From positions 1,426,001-1,490,000 of the forward strand of contig NC_089182.1 in assembly GCF_947507565.1 (NCBI RefSeq): a stretch of DNA of 64,000 nucleotides, in the 5' to 3' direction. Under the pieces are notes generated by a model that ran no database searches, had not been told where the DNA came from, and was given only the letters and a program-made list of their open reading frames with translations. Both the position numbers and the translations under genes were made by a program. Source of the stretch: Oscarella lobularis (taxonomy: Eukaryota; Porifera; Homoscleromorpha; Homosclerophorida; Oscarellidae). Shown piece after piece: positions 1-11,697 of the stretch (within the stretch, counting starts at the first letter, position 1; each line of letters starts with the position of its first letter).

Positions 1-110
1 GTTCTTGACGTCGTATCCGGGCCACTGCCGTCAGTATAGTTTAGTAAGACTTTTATTCCCGAGCTTATTCTCCAAATTCATGTGCTTATTCTCCAAAGCA
101 TTCCCAATCC

Positions 111-235
111 GACACGAGCATGCAAATATTATTTCAACGAAAAAACATCCCCTAATCGTTATTTGCTGCGACATCAAGCATGCAAATAAAAGTCATCCCC
201 AAATCGTTATTTGCCGCGACACAAGCAGGCAAATG
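111..235. repeat. Short tandem repeat, three degenerate units
   Basis: Three imperfect copies of a unit containing ATCGTTATTTGC and GACAC(A/G)AGCATGCAAAT follow one another with spacings of about 60 and 48 bp. The repeat lies just downstream of the stop codon of the RPA-like gene, so it is probably part of the left flank or subterminal region of the Helitron. The Helitron 5' terminus itself was not found in bases 1-298. Confidence 0.5.
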
Positions 236-298
236 TTTCCCCCACGAAATCATCTTCAACTCAAAACGCAACTGAAAACGCAAATATCTCTTCTCTTC

Positions 299-1390
299 TT
301 ACTGACCCCTGGAAACCGACTGAAGAACACCGTCCATTTCAACGGCGCTAAATCGGGCAGCTTTCAGCAATTTCCTCTCCGTCACATCATCTCCGCGAAG
401 ACGAGCTATTTCTTCGACGACTGCACCGAATGCACGAACGGTGCGTTGTTGGCCGTCACCGTCGAGAATGAGCATCTTCACCGACAGACTTCTGCTACCA
501 TCAATCATCTGCAACATAAGGCAGCTATCGCATTTGCCGAAGTCGGCATCTTCTTTGATAACGGATCCACTGCAATACAAGCACTTGGTGACTTTCTTGA
601 AATCAAGAACACCAACTACTTGAGCATTCTTCAGAATCACTTTCTCCTCATCCAGACTTTCAATAGAAACGACGTCGCCAATATCATCAATATTTTCAAT
701 AGAGCAGCGATCCCGACAGGTTGACAAATGCTTCTTATTCATAAAGCTTCTGACCATTACGCCGGAAAATCGATAACTCTTCATTTCTTCAACAGAACCA
801 ACCTCCGCCTCCCACAAGGACATCTTCAGACAAGCATCTTCATCAGCAATTACAACATTCTGCAACTTTCGCCCTTCCGATATACTTTTTGCTGCGTCGA
901 CTCGAATGACCTTTCCCTCCACCGTCACACGAGAATTGATCGGAAGGTCGACGACATTGCGCAATAGCATCAACGGAACCTCGCCACTTTCTCCTCCGCC
1001 ACTCTGACTCCCTTTTGCCTCTTTATCAGTAACTTTGAACTTCTTTGGCGACGACACGACTTCAGTGTCATCGGAGAGCAACAGTTCCATGTCTTTTGAA
1101 AACGATGAAAACTGCACTTTGCAGTGACTCAGACTCAACGAAGACCCGCCCTCCATCTTCTCTGCAAGCTTTCTTCTCACCGTGGGCGTAAATCCGACCA
1201 TTCGAACAGACTTCTTGCCGTCGTCCAGCCATCCTTCGAAGTATTCACGACGTTTCTTTCCCTCTCGACTCTTCCCTTCCTTCATTGGCGACAATTCCGT
1301 CACCACTCCTTCAACTTTTGCGTTCGGGCTACCGCTGATCGCTTCGAGATCGCGAAACTCATCCAACTTGCCACGCTTGCGAGACGACAT
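299..1390 (-). CDS. RPA-like OB-fold single-stranded DNA-binding protein of a Helitron
   Basis: The open frame has no internal stop. I place the start at the ATG at 1390 (protein begins MSSRKRGKLDEF, 363 residues); an in-frame ATG at 1474 would add 28 residues that read like leader sequence. The protein has OB-fold-like stretches (the segment beginning VPLMLLRNVVDLPINSRV, with VTVEGKVIRVDA and LQNVVIADEDACLKMSLWE) and a C-terminal zinc-ribbon-like CxxC(14)CxxC cluster (CLYCSG ... GKCDSC), as in RPA70-type proteins. Some Helitrons are known to encode RPA-like proteins. The gene is divergent from the Rep/helicase gene, with about 240 bp between the starts, which supports membership in the same element. 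Its likely role is binding single-stranded DNA during rolling-circle transposition; this is inferred. It could instead be a captured host OB-fold gene. Confidence 0.65.
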   Translation of the reverse strand: MSSRKRGKLDEFRDLEAISGSPNAKVEGVVTELSPMKEGKSREGKKRREYFEGWLDDGKKSVRMVGFTPTVRRKLAEKMEGGSSLSLSHCKVQFSSFSKDMELLLSDDTEVVSSPKKFKVTDKEAKGSQSGGGESGEVPLMLLRNVVDLPINSRVTVEGKVIRVDAAKSISEGRKLQNVVIADEDACLKMSLWEAEVGSVEEMKSYRFSGVMVRSFMNKKHLSTCRDRCSIENIDDIGDVVSIESLDEEKVILKNAQVVGVLDFKKVTKCLYCSGSVIKEDADFGKCDSCLMLQMIDGSRSLSVKMLILDGDGQQRTVRAFGAVVEEIARLRGDDVTERKLLKAARFSAVEMDGVLQSVSRGQ

Positions 1391-1632
1391 TGTAGGTAAA
1401 ATCCGGGTAACAGACGCGACCTCTATGACGTCGACCCCACCATAGACGCATGCGTCGTTTCTATTCACGCCCAAAAGGCTTTAGTGAGCTAAATTACGCC
1501 TAGCGAGAGAGAAAATAACACTACTCAAACCCCGTCGTTGTCTGTTTAGTCAAAAAGTTCAGAATTTGGCGTTTTTCTGTATCCGGGACCGTTACCGACA
1601 AACGTACGGGTTCTCGCAAAGCGTTTTCGAAT
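1391..1632. promoter_or_regulatory. Divergent intergenic region of the Helitron
   Basis: These 242 bp separate the two divergent Helitron genes and must hold both promoters if both are transcribed from within the element. No TATA box or other named motif stands out. The call rests on gene arrangement only. Confidence 0.35.
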
Positions 1633-4600
1633 ATGCCACCCAAAAAACGAACCCTCCTTGCCACGACGCCAAGAGCGAAGCGGTACAAAGAGAGACAATC
1701 TAGAAAAGAACAAAATCCCTCTCCGGGGTCTCATCGACGTCGAAGCGGTAGCGATATTGCTCGAAAGCAGACGGATGATCAACGCTCTCCAACGAACGAA
1801 GATCAACGCTCTTCGACTGACTCTGCAGAGGACCCAGCGGCTCATTCTACGACGCAAGAACACACTCAAAGGTACGTTGAGCAGGGGGACACTCATCCTC
1901 TTTGTCTCCTAGAACTGACGATGCCACGCCACCGACGGAGACGGAGATCATTTCTATGCCGCCGACGGAGACCAGAAGAGAAACCCAGCGTTTAGCACGC
2001 GACGACAGACCTACTGCGTACAGGTCTATAGCTTCTCGATTTTCAATTACTCGCAATTGTTAAATAAATTTTTCCACGTAGGTATACGCCAGGCATTGTC
2101 ATACCTAACGACATTGGACGAATGTCGATCGAATGTCCTTTTTGTCACGCTCTCTTTTGGCTTGAAGAGGCTATGGGTGTCTGCTGCAATTACGGAAAGG
2201 TCGAGGTTCCAATACTACAAATGCCTCCGCATCCTCTCGATGAACTACTATTGGCTGAAAACGAAAAGTCGACGCATTTCCTCGCCAATATTCGGAAGTA
2301 CAATTCGGCTTTCAACATGACTTCCATGGGATGCAATCAGATTCACTTCTCAGGAGGTTGGACTCCGTGTTTCAAGGTTCAAGGACAAGTATACCACCGA
2401 ATTGGCGGCCTTTCCCCACGACAAAACAGCGGTCCCCAATTTGCTCAACTCTACTTTGTTGGTGACGAGCACATCGAAGCATCTCTACGAAACAGCATCA
2501 TCCCAGGCCTCGATGATGACATTCTTCTACACTTGCAGAGAATGTTGCACGCCAACAATGCTTACGTCCGCAGCTTGAAAAAAGCGCGCGATATTTTTTC
2601 CGAACACGGAGAGGAGTACAAATTGGTTATTGACGCAAATGAGCGACCCACTAACGCCCACCGAGGGCGATATAATGCTCCTTCCTGCGAAGAGGTTGCA
2701 GTGTTGATGGCAAACGAAAAATACGGCAGGAGAGACATTGTTCTCCAGTATGTGGATGACGGACATCTCGACCGCATTTCAGAAACGCACCGAAGCTACG
2801 ACCCTCTGCAGTATCCAGTTCTTTTTCCCAAAGGAGAAGACGGCTACTCGATTGACTATCGTACCAGCAAAGACCGAAAGGTATCCTCTATGCAATTCTA
2901 CAGCCATATGCTTATGATTCGGCGACTACCTAACTTCAATACTTTGCACCGCTGTCGAAGGCTAATGCAGCAATTCGTCGTTGACATGTACGTCAAAGTC
3001 GAAACTGAGAGACTTAACTTTCTCAGAAGAGATCAGAAAAAGTTAAGAGCTGAGACTTACTCCGACTTCACCGACGCTATACTGCGAAACGACGAAGATC
3101 CGGCCAACATTGGACAGAAAATTATACTACCCAGCACTTTTACGGGCGGGCCACGCTACATGCATCAACGCACCCAGGACGCAATGACCTACGTCCGCAC
3201 GTTTGGGCGACCTTCTCTTTTCATTACGATGACGTGTAATCCAAAATGGAAAGAAATTAAAAATGAACTTTTCACAACGCAGATAGCAAACGACAGGCCG
3301 GACATCATTGCACGAGTCTTCAACTTAAAAAAGAAGGCGATTATGAAGGACCTGACGAAGAAGAATTTTTTGGAAAAGTTCAAGCGCACGTCTGCTCGAT
3401 TGAGTGGCAAAAGAGAGGACTTCCACACTCTCACACGCTGCTATGGCTTCAAAAACCAATACGCTCCGAAGACATAGATTCCATTATATCGGCTGAAATA
3501 CCAGATAAGGCTACAAACCCTCGCCTATACGACATCGTGACATCCAACATGATACACGGTCCCTGTGGAGAACTGAATCCCAACGCCCCCTGCATGAAAG
3601 ATGGACAATGTAGCAAGGGTTTTCCAAAGCAGTTTATTAGTGAAACGCAATACTCAAACGACGGATATCCCCTTTACCGCAGACGAAAACCTGGCGAAGG
3701 CGGAAACACAACAACTCGAAAGGTGCTCGGCCGCGAAGTGACTATCGACAATCGATGGGTTGTGCCATATTCACCGATGCTCAGCGAAATGTATGACTCT
3801 CATATCAACGTCGAGATTTGCAGCAGTGTCAAAGCAATCCAATACGTCATTAAGTATGTGAACAAAGGATCCGACATGGCTGCTTTTGCTTTACAAAGAC
3901 GTAATCGGCGTGACGAAATAGACGTATTTCAAGCAGCACGATACGTCAGCTGCTGTGAAGCCTGCTGGAGGCTACTTGGTCATAGCATACATGACCGCTA
4001 TCCGTCCGTGACCACCCTACAAGTTCACCTTCCAAACGGACAGAGGGTCCTCTTTACCGAAGACACTGCCCTTGACGTAGCCCAAAACCCGCCAAAAACT
4101 AAGCTAACGGCATATTTTGATCTCTGCCAAAAACATCGACCTTCACAAAGAACACCGATAACACCTGACCAGAAGTTTGTCTCTAATTTGCTCTACATTA
4201 ACGTTCCTGAATACTTTACCTGGGATGCACAAAGAAAGGTATGGAATCCCCGAAAACAAGGCAGACCTGCTCCGACTGCGGATGGACAACTAACCAGCTT
4301 CAAGAAGTCAGACGTCATCGGACGCATGTACACCATCCATCCCAACCAAAGTGAATGCTTCTTCGTTCGTTTACTTCTTCACCACAAAACGGGAGTCTAC
4401 TCTTTTGATCATCTCAAAACAATTGACGGCGAAATCAAAGTCAATTTTCGTGAAGCCTGTCGATCGATGGGACTCCTCGAAGACGATGCGCACTGGTCAA
4501 CTGCAATGCAAGAAGCTGCTCTGTACGCCACAGCAAGTGCGTTGCGAACACTATTTGCCGTTATTCTTACCACCTGTCAGCCCTCACATTCAGCCGAACT

Positions 4601-6254
4601 CTGGGAAACTTACAAAGAATCGATGACGGAAGACATCCGCCACCGGTCACGCCAGATGACGTCTCAACTACCATCGGCGCAGGAATTCACTGATGCAATG
4701 TTCAACGAAGCCCTTATCAGACTTGAAGACATCGTCTACCGAATGAGCGGAAGAAATTTAGAAAACTTTGATTTGCCTACTCCCTCCAGACAAGGAGCAA
4801 GAACTCTCTCTAACGAAATGATTAACGAAACGTCGTATAACATTGACGAACTCCAACAACTAGCTACAGATGGCGAAGTCGCTATGACAGCAGATCAAAA
4901 AGTAATCTACGACCGAATCAAAATTCTTATTACCGAAAACAGAGGCGGTTTCCTCTTTATTGACGCTCCTGGAGGCACTGGAAAAACATATCTAATCAAC
5001 ATCGCATTAGCAAAAATACGATCGGAAAGAAAAATCGCTTTAGCTGTAGCAAGCAGTGGTATTGCAGCCCAACTTCTACCAAACGGTCGCACAGCTCACT
5101 CGACGTTCAAAATCCCGCTTAATCTACAAACTGCCGACCAGCCAATGTGCAATATAAAACTGGGAACTGCAACTGCAGCTCTACTCCAAGACTGCGCAGC
5201 CATCTTTTGGGACGAAGCGACAATGATGAATAAGAAAGCCATTGAAGCTCTCAATGGAACATTACAAGATATACGAAAAAACAACATCCCATTTGGAGGC
5301 GTGCTCTTGATTCTATCTGGAGACTTCCGTCAGACCCTTCCTGTCATTCAGGGAGGCGCCCGCGCAAATCAAATCGACGCCTGTCTAAAAGCGTCACACC
5401 TCTGGAACAATGTTGAAAAATACACACTAACAACCAATATGCGTGTTCACTTACACAACGATACAAACGCTGCAAATTTTGCTGCTCTTTTACTCCGCAT
5501 CGGAGACGGACAGCTGCCCTATATGGACGAACCACACTCTATCGAAATCCCCGAAGACCTTGGAAGCACAACGACTACGACAAGGCAACTCATCGATACC
5601 GTCTATCTCAATCTCAAAGACAATTTCAACAACGTATCCTGGCTAATGGAAAGAGCAATTCTAGCTCCACACAATGAATCTGTACGTGAAATCAATTTGG
5701 CCCTGCTAGAAGACATTCCAGGAGATGAGAGAATGTACAAATCTATCGATAGAGCAGTTGACGAAAATGAAGAGATTCTTTACCCAGCAGAGTTCCTTAA
5801 CTCTCTCGAAATATCTGGACTACCTTCCCACGAACTTCGCCTTAAAATTGGTGTTCCCCTCATGATCGTCCGCAACTTAGCTCCAGGAATCGCAAATGGC
5901 ACACGAGTTATCCTTACAAAAATGATGGATAAATGTCTTGAAACAACCATTGCCACCGGCCCAAAAAGAGGAGAAAAATTCTACTTACCCATGATTCCGC
6001 TGTCTCCGAGCGAAACAGGACTTCCATTTCAATTTCGACGACGACAATTTCCAGTCAAGCATTGCCTCGCCATGACCACAAACAAAGCACAAGGTCAAAC
6101 TCTAAAAGTGACTGGATTACAGTTAAAAGAAAAATGTTTTACACACGGACAATTTTACGTCGGTTGCAGTCGAGTGTCCTCAAACGCAAATCTTCATATC
6201 TGTTCTGACGACAAAACAACCAAAAATGTCGTCTATCACGAAGTCCTCTGCTAA
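1633..6254 (+). CDS. Helitron Rep/Pif1-type helicase transposase, spliced, one frameshift
   Basis: Exon 1 is 1633-1871 and exon 2 is 2082-6254; the GT-AG junction is phase 2 and joins in frame to a Cys-pair segment (ECPFCHALFW). The HUH motif (GLPHSHTLLW) lies near 3418-3450 and the two-tyrosine motif YVIKYVNK near 3843-3866. The Pif1-family helicase follows: Walker A APGGTGKT near 4966, Walker B-like FWDEATMM near 5206, GDFRQTLPVI near 5320, TNKAQGQTL near 6080 and a final GQFYVGCSRV. Rep nicks and joins single strands and the helicase unwinds, giving rolling-circle transposition. The only break seen is a one-base loss in a T run (six Ts, 3366-3371) just before the HUH motif. This could be a real mutation or a homopolymer sequencing error. 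Length and motif order are typical of autonomous Helitrons. Confidence 0.93.
1872..2081 (+). other. Intron of the Helitron Rep/helicase gene
   Basis: The donor GTACGT starts at 1872 and the acceptor TTTTTCCACGTAG ends at 2081. Joining AG (1870-1871) to G (2082) completes an Arg codon and keeps the frame into the conserved segment that runs into the ATG at 2122. Confidence 0.75.
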
Positions 6255-6257
6255 CAT

Positions 6258-6770
6258 GCCTATCTGTGTCCTTATCTGTGTGTTTGTTTGTGTAGTTTCT
6301 GCCTGTCTGTCTAACCATCTAAGTGTTTATCTGTGCAGTTTTTGCCTGTCTGTCTTCGCATCTGTGTGTTTGTCTGTGTAGTTTTTGCCTGTCTGTGTCC
6401 TTATCTGTGTGTTTGTTTGTGTAGTTTCTGCCTGTCTGTCTAGCCATCTATGTGTTTATCTGTGCAGTTTTTGCCTGTCTGTCTTCGCATCTGTGTGTTT
6501 GTCTGTGTAGTTTTTGCCTGTCTGTGTCCTTATCTGTGTGTTTGTTTGTGTAGTTTCTGACTGTCTGTCTAACCATCTATGTGTTTATCTGTGTAGTTTT
6601 TGCCTGTCTGTCTTCGCATCTGTGTGTTTGTCTGTGTATTTTTTGCATCTCTGCCTAACCATCTATGTGTTCATCTGTGTAGTTTTTGCCTGTCTGTCTT
6701 CGCATCTGTGTGTTTGTCTGTGTAGTTTTTCTCTGTAGTTGTGCAGTTTCTTTCTGTCTATCTTTGCATT
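6258..6770 (+). repeat. Minisatellite with about 128-130 bp period, GTCTGT-rich
   Basis: The marker CTGTGTCCTTATCTGTGTG recurs at about 6264, 6392 and 6522, giving periods of 128 and 130 bp. A fourth partial unit follows. Each unit is itself built from shorter CTGTCTGTCT and GTGTGTTTGTCTGTGTAG pieces. The array starts a few bases after the Rep/helicase stop codon and so lies in the 3' noncoding part of the Helitron. An open frame within it (6514-6738) is only a by-product of the repeat. Confidence 0.9.
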
Positions 6771-7382
6771 TGTCTGTTTTCACTACTCAAAACTACCGCC
6801 ATTTTGGGCAACGAAGCGTCTGGACCTCCACGTTGGTGTTGCCTGGGTAATGCTAACACAGACGCGAAAACGTCACCTCAAGGTACTCTAAATAAATGAC
6901 AAAAGCTCCTACGCTATCCTGCAACCCGGTCGAAGACCGGGTAAGTGGACTTGTCTACGAATAAAGCCAAGTGATTCTGCGATGCAGGAAAAGCCTTTCG
7001 AAAAAGAGTCCTCATCGCCCGATTTCTCTCTTTCTGCATGCCGCAGTCGATCGCTGACGCATTCAAAACCTTCTCTGATCTATTAGAAGCTCGATCAACA
7101 GGAGAATGGCCTTTGAAAAGCTTTCGCTGACCCACAATTCGGTCTCGTGACCACTTCCGTTAGACACTGATCCCCACCTAAAATGGCTGCCGCTGACATG
7201 CGCAGTTAAAACAAATAGGGTCTATAGACGAACGTTTTGAGTCCTGTGTTATGCAGTGCCAGTTTGAGTGACTCGAGTGTTGAGATTGAATCCGTGACGC
7301 GTGCGGCTGACGAACTACTCAATAGTTAGTACTTAGTTAGAGTACTTAGCTACTAGCCTCGTCCCCAGGCCTTTTTTCGGAT
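6771..7382. other. Helitron 3' noncoding region
   Basis: No gene is recognised here. A polyadenylation-type AATAAA at 6891-6896 could serve the Rep/helicase transcript. The stretch 7164-7225 is a solo terminus of the foldback family described at 9555-10210. Confidence 0.5.
7164..7225 (+). repeat. Solo terminus of a foldback/MITE family
   Basis: The order ACTGATCCCCACCT, AAAATGGC, ACATGCGCAGT and AGGGTCTAT matches the right end of the foldback element at 10145-10210 and, inverted, its left end at 9555-9605. It lies inside the Helitron, so it is either an insertion or a captured fragment. Confidence 0.7.
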
Positions 7383-7409
7383 GCGAGTCCCGTATGGACT
7401 CGCGGCTAG
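7383..7409 (+). other. Helitron 3' terminus: hairpin followed by CTAG
   Basis: A perfect 8-bp stem (GCGAGTCC 7383-7390 and GGACTCGC 7396-7403) with a 5-base loop is followed by GG, then CTAG at 7406-7409, then T at 7410. This matches the canonical Helitron end: a short hairpin just upstream of CTRR-3', with insertion before a T. It lies 1.15 kb downstream of the helicase stop codon on the same strand. Confidence 0.8.
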
Positions 7410-9554
7410 TACACAATGTTTGCGCCTGCGCGAAATTTTCCCTCGAATACTAGGGAAATAGAGACGAGCTCGTTTTAGGTGCTATCGTCAGGCAGAGCGA
7501 ACTCGGTGCACTTAGCTAAGCATGAAGTCATTTTGCAGGTTCGTTAGCACCTCCGTGGACGAAATTCCGTTTCCAGCGATCGATGAACGCGATTATTGGT
7601 TTCCATCTCTCCATCCATGCTTCCTTAATTTCGATGTCGTCTTTGTTATTGTTGTCTTTACCTTTTTATCGTCGGACTTTTCCCGAATTTGAGGACTAGT
7701 GCGTTAAATTTTTGCGTACAGCAAAAGTATTGCTGCAATGGCACTTTGAAGAAAGACGCTGTAGCACTCTTGCGTTTTCTTTTCTGACATTGGTCGTTGA
7801 AAATGTAAAGAATATTTTCAGAACGTTAACACGTCAACAAAGCGATTAAACGGAGAACAAAAATACTGCAAACCGCTTTGTTCCTTTTGAAGACAGCAAA
7901 GAATATCTCTCTGGTAGAACAAAGACGCTTGAAGTTGTTGACGCGCATTGTTGCTCCAAAGTTCCTCAATAGAAAGCCGCTAGGAGAAATGAGAGAGCTC
8001 TTCAAAAATTCGTAAAGTCAAGCGTTCCCCACAACTATTACAGCATTCTACACTCTTGCTAAATCCTCTTTTGTAAGAGCATTAAATTACACAAAATATG
8101 TCCTAAGGTATATTTTCTGACGACTTCCATTCAAGTTTAGCTAGTCTGGTTTTTAGAAGCCAGAATTTTATTTCTTTGCTTGCTTTTAGGTAAACAAGTC
8201 CGCTTCAGAAACTGATAATCAGATTAAAATTGCTGAGCCATCTTTTCTGAAGAATAATGACTTACGCCAGATTTATTTACGCCAGATTTAACTAAAAGTT
8301 TCTAGGGCAAAAAGCCAGTGACTAGATTATTGGCACGTAAGGGGAAACTAAACATCTGTCACGGGCAAAGAAATCCCTCTACGTCGTCGGAAACTTGGAC
8401 TCTCTAAAGGTGAAATATAACATTTTTCGGTCTTTGCTTCGAACAAGCCAAATCGCAAAGATTTTCTCTCTCCATAGCCGTCTTATCCATCATTACATAC
8501 ACGTATAGAGGCATGCAGAGATTGTTCAGATTTTGTAAGGTGAGTTAATTACAATTGTTTCTTGTAAAACGCAATTGTCCCTTTCATCTCCGTTGTTTGA
8601 AAAAAATAAAGTGCTCACGACGACCGTCAGCACACATCTCGGTAGTAGCGTTTAAATTTGGTAAATTAGTTACATAAATGATGATAGACACCTTTGCATT
8701 TCTTCATTTTTTAGCAAGTTACGAATGTGTTACTTTTACAGGATTTATCTTTTACACCGATGTTGCGCAAATCCTTCAAATTAGCGCGCTTGCAACACTC
8801 AAAAAAGAAGGCGCTGTTAAAGTCTTTGCCGAGTGAAAGAGGATTTCATCGAGTGATAGAGGATTCCGTCGCCACCGTCGTTCAATTGAATTGAACATCT
8901 ATAAATGTTAATAGAGCAAATGAATGCTTTCTTGATTTGTTCCTCAAAAATAACTCCTAATAAAACGCAGCACAACTTTAATAACGTCTTCTACGAAACT
9001 TTGCTCTTGTTGCAAAGAATGACAAAACTGACTGTTGACCGGGCAGGTGATTTATTGATCTTCATCATGACGGCTTTAAAAGCGTCAAAAATTGTTTCCT
9101 CTGATAAAATCTAGAAGAACCAGTAAGTTTTATATCAAAATGTGGTTGAAAATGTAGTTAATTGATCACACTTGCAGAGTGAGCCAAAGCTGGTCCGCAT
9201 ATGGCGCACGCATTTACGGAGCGCTGCAGGAAGTGGTTTAGCCACGGTTGATTCCAGAGATTCTGATCTTTTGCGATTTCCAGCGTGTTTCTTTCCGAGG
9301 CTTATAAAAAAACGATGTAGTACTTGCTGATGCCTCTTTGATACGGTAATTCGCTCTTTTAAGATCTTGTATTTGGGCGTCAGTGAGGCCCGTTTTAATG
9401 GTTTTCTGCAATGCGATAACTACAAAACGGGAGAGTAGCCTGCACCAAAGCAAACGCAAAGTATCGACATCGTTTGTATGAAGAACCGCACTTTCTTTGT
9501 GCCTTTTATAAACTGCTTGTAAGCATAAGGCTGCATTGCGCACGTATAAAGCCT
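7410..9554. other. Gene-poor stretch, no feature recognised
   Basis: Open frames here are short and carry no known motif. Minor local duplications occur, for example TACGCCAGATTTA twice near 8266-8290 and GAGTGA(A/T)AGAGGATT twice near 8835-8860. It flanks the 3' end of the Helitron and may be old host intergenic DNA. Confidence 0.5.
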
Positions 9555-10210
9555 ATAGACCCCTTTTCGCAATGACTGCGCATGCGCGAGAAAGTGGGGA
9601 TCAGTTGCCAAAAGCAGATAAGAAATGGCGTCTAATTCCACTTTAGAGATTCTAGAAGAGCTTTTAGAACTTCCGCGGATAGTTATCGTCAAGCTTGACA
9701 AGTTTAGGTAAAGGTTTAGTATTGTAGCTGCTTCAATAGCGAACCGGAAGTGACCTCTCACAAGCGCAGCAAAAGATTTTTTGGCTTGCTATAGATCTTT
9801 TCGTGCATACAAATGAGTACTCTAACCTTTCGAAGTGATTTCTCGCACGTACTTCCGATTTTTTTCGTGCTCAAGCGGAAGAAATACGTGCGAGGAATCA
9901 CTTTGAAAGGTTAGAGTATTTATTTCTATACACCCAAAGATCTATAGCTAGCCAAAAAATCCTTTGCTACGCCTGTGACAGCTCACTTCCGGTTCTGCTA
10001 TTTCCTCGTCTAATTAGCCTATCGTAGAAGGTAAAATCCTAAAACATGACTAAACTGGACAAGCTTGACAGTAGCTATCAGCAGAAGTGCTCAAAGCGCT
10101 TCTTGGAATGGCTAATGTGGAATTAGACGCCTCTTCAGATCGGCCTTTGGCACTGATCCCCACTTCAAAATGGCGCCCGCACATGCGCAGTCATTACGAA
10201 AAGGGTCTAT
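9555..10210. repeat. Foldback (long inverted-repeat) element, 656 bp
   Basis: The left arm (about 9555-9857) and right arm (about 9876-10210) are imperfect reverse complements along almost their whole length. Matching landmarks include ATAGACCC, TGACTGCGCATG, GTGGGGATCAGT, GGCGTCTAATTCCA, GTCAAGCTTG, AACCGGAAGTGA, GGCTAGCTATAGATCTT and ACTCTAACCTTTC. The loop is about 18 bases. No coding capacity is recognised. It is most likely a nonautonomous TIR element of foldback type, and a third terminus of the family lies at 7164-7225. Confidence 0.85.
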
Positions 10211-10676
10211 TGAAAAAGTTTCATTGGTGATTTTAATACCCGTATTATAATGCACAGAGAAGCTACAAATAGAATGTGACTGCCTGTTGAAAGTGTCAGT
10301 GATGAGTTCTTTCACTTCTTCTGCTTTCTTCGGATCGTCGATTTAGAAACCAAGCAAAGTAGAACTAATGATTTCGTAGAAAAGCTGCCAAGAATCATAG
10401 CGAAAATGTGCCCGTTTAAAAGCGTTGTCTAAAATTGTTCCTTCTTTAAAAGCGATGTACAGAGAAAAACCACCAAGCCTGTGCATAGGTACTGTAGCGC
10501 ACAGAAAGTAAAACATTTTGCAGGCAGTGGTGAATGTGTATTCTTGTGTATATGAATGGAGGGAATGGAATGGAATGGAGTGAATATTGTATAGAAGGAC
10601 GGAAAAGTAGACGGACAGCTAGTAAAAAGGTACGGGCAAATTTACATAGACACGGACAGAATTAAATAATGAATTA
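10211..10676. other. Noncoding stretch with a short GGAAT array
   Basis: No gene is seen. At about 10556-10583 there is a short GGAAT-type array (GGGAATGGAATGGAATGGAG). The rest shows no recognisable feature. Confidence 0.5.
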
Positions 10677-11000
10677 TCAGTCTATTTCTCGCTGTAGACT
10701 TCTATGTCGATGAGAATCGTCACCGTACGTGCCTAAAGCCATTTTGGAATTGAAGCCACGAGGATGGAAGCAGCCCATTTTGAGCATCCAGTCCTGTTCG
10801 AGCTTTGAAAGGAGCTGCGGATTTCTAGACGCTACCCTTTGGTCGATTCCGTCGACTACGGTGAGTCGAACGTTGTCGCGAAATTGCAGATTGTTTTCGC
10901 GAAAGTGTCTATATAGCCTCCGTGCAAGGACGGCCTTCTCTTTGCCGTGATACGCGTTATGATAATGTGTCATCCGCGAGCAGATGGTGCTGCATGGGCG
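10677..11000 (-). pseudogene. GIY-YIG-like nuclease C-terminal fragment, possibly Penelope-like
   Basis: The minus-strand frame contains LARRLYRHFREN, DNVRLTVVDGID, LLSKLEQDWMLKMG and FHPRGFN in that order. This resembles the C-terminal part of GIY-YIG endonucleases attached to reverse transcriptases, where an HF block is followed by an acidic E-x-x-W-x-x-x-L segment and P-x-G-x-N. No RT and no clear GIY or YIG block is seen upstream (to 11232), so the fragment is truncated. The family assignment is tentative. Confidence 0.4.
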
Positions 11001-11290
11001 TCTGGAGCTTTTCGATATTGGTTGGGCAAAAAAGTTGTCGCGCGAAGCGCGGGAAAAATTTTTTTAACGACGTTTTTTTGTTGGCCACGCCTTCCTTAAA
11101 ACCCGACGACGTCAGAATCTGCCACACCTCAGCCGTGCGACTGAATTTGGCATGCATAATCTGAACAAAAACGCCTACCAGGTAAGCTATAAAGCGCTCC
11201 AAGTTATACGCTGCGTATCTGGTGAAAAACACTTCTCCAAGTACTGTATTACATATCTCTTTAGGGAAAGGTTTTGCGTTGTTATGTTTA

Positions 11291-11619
11291 TGTGTTCTCC
11301 CGATTTTTTGAGCAAAAAAGATTTCCCAAAACGGGAGACAGATGCGTCAAAAATAAAAATAGTACTATTTTGGCAATTTAGCGAAGTGCTAGCTATCCTC
11401 TTCTATTTCGTTTATAATATTAACTTTGTTTGTTAAAGAAATTAATTGGATAAGCTAAATTTGTCAAAATTTCAAAATAACGCCCAAAGGGCCACACTGC
11501 CTGTATATTTATTCTTTGCAAGGAAATAATCATAGTAAATGACACAAGGGTAAAAAAAGAAACGAAAAGGATGCTAAAATATCACTTACTTTTTAGCTAG
11601 CTTTCTTTGCTCGGCTAAC
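11291..11619. repeat. Copy A of a tandem duplication, interrupted by P1
   Basis: The sequence from TGTGTTCTCCCGATTTTTTG to GCTCGGCTAAC is repeated almost exactly at 16496-16756. Copy A carries about 78 bp (around 11433-11510) that copy B lacks. The end of copy A continues at 16476 on the far side of P1, so P1 inserted into the first unit of a pre-existing direct repeat. Confidence 0.85.
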
Positions 11620-11697
11620 CATAGATAAAAATAGAGGGATAGGCAACTTGCCCGTGTCACGAGACTTACTGTGAAGCAAGGTGTGTCTCGGCTGACT

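Noticed and set aside
5-724. Plus-strand 239-codon open frame at the window start
   Set aside because: Antisense to the RPA-like gene and running through the 48-60 bp repeat; no recognisable motif.
6514-6738. Open frame rich in Cys/Val/Leu that looks like membrane segments
   Set aside because: It is the translation of the GTCTGT minisatellite.
10557-10583. GGAAT array as centromeric or telomeric satellite
   Set aside because: Only about four degenerate units; too short to indicate a satellite domain.
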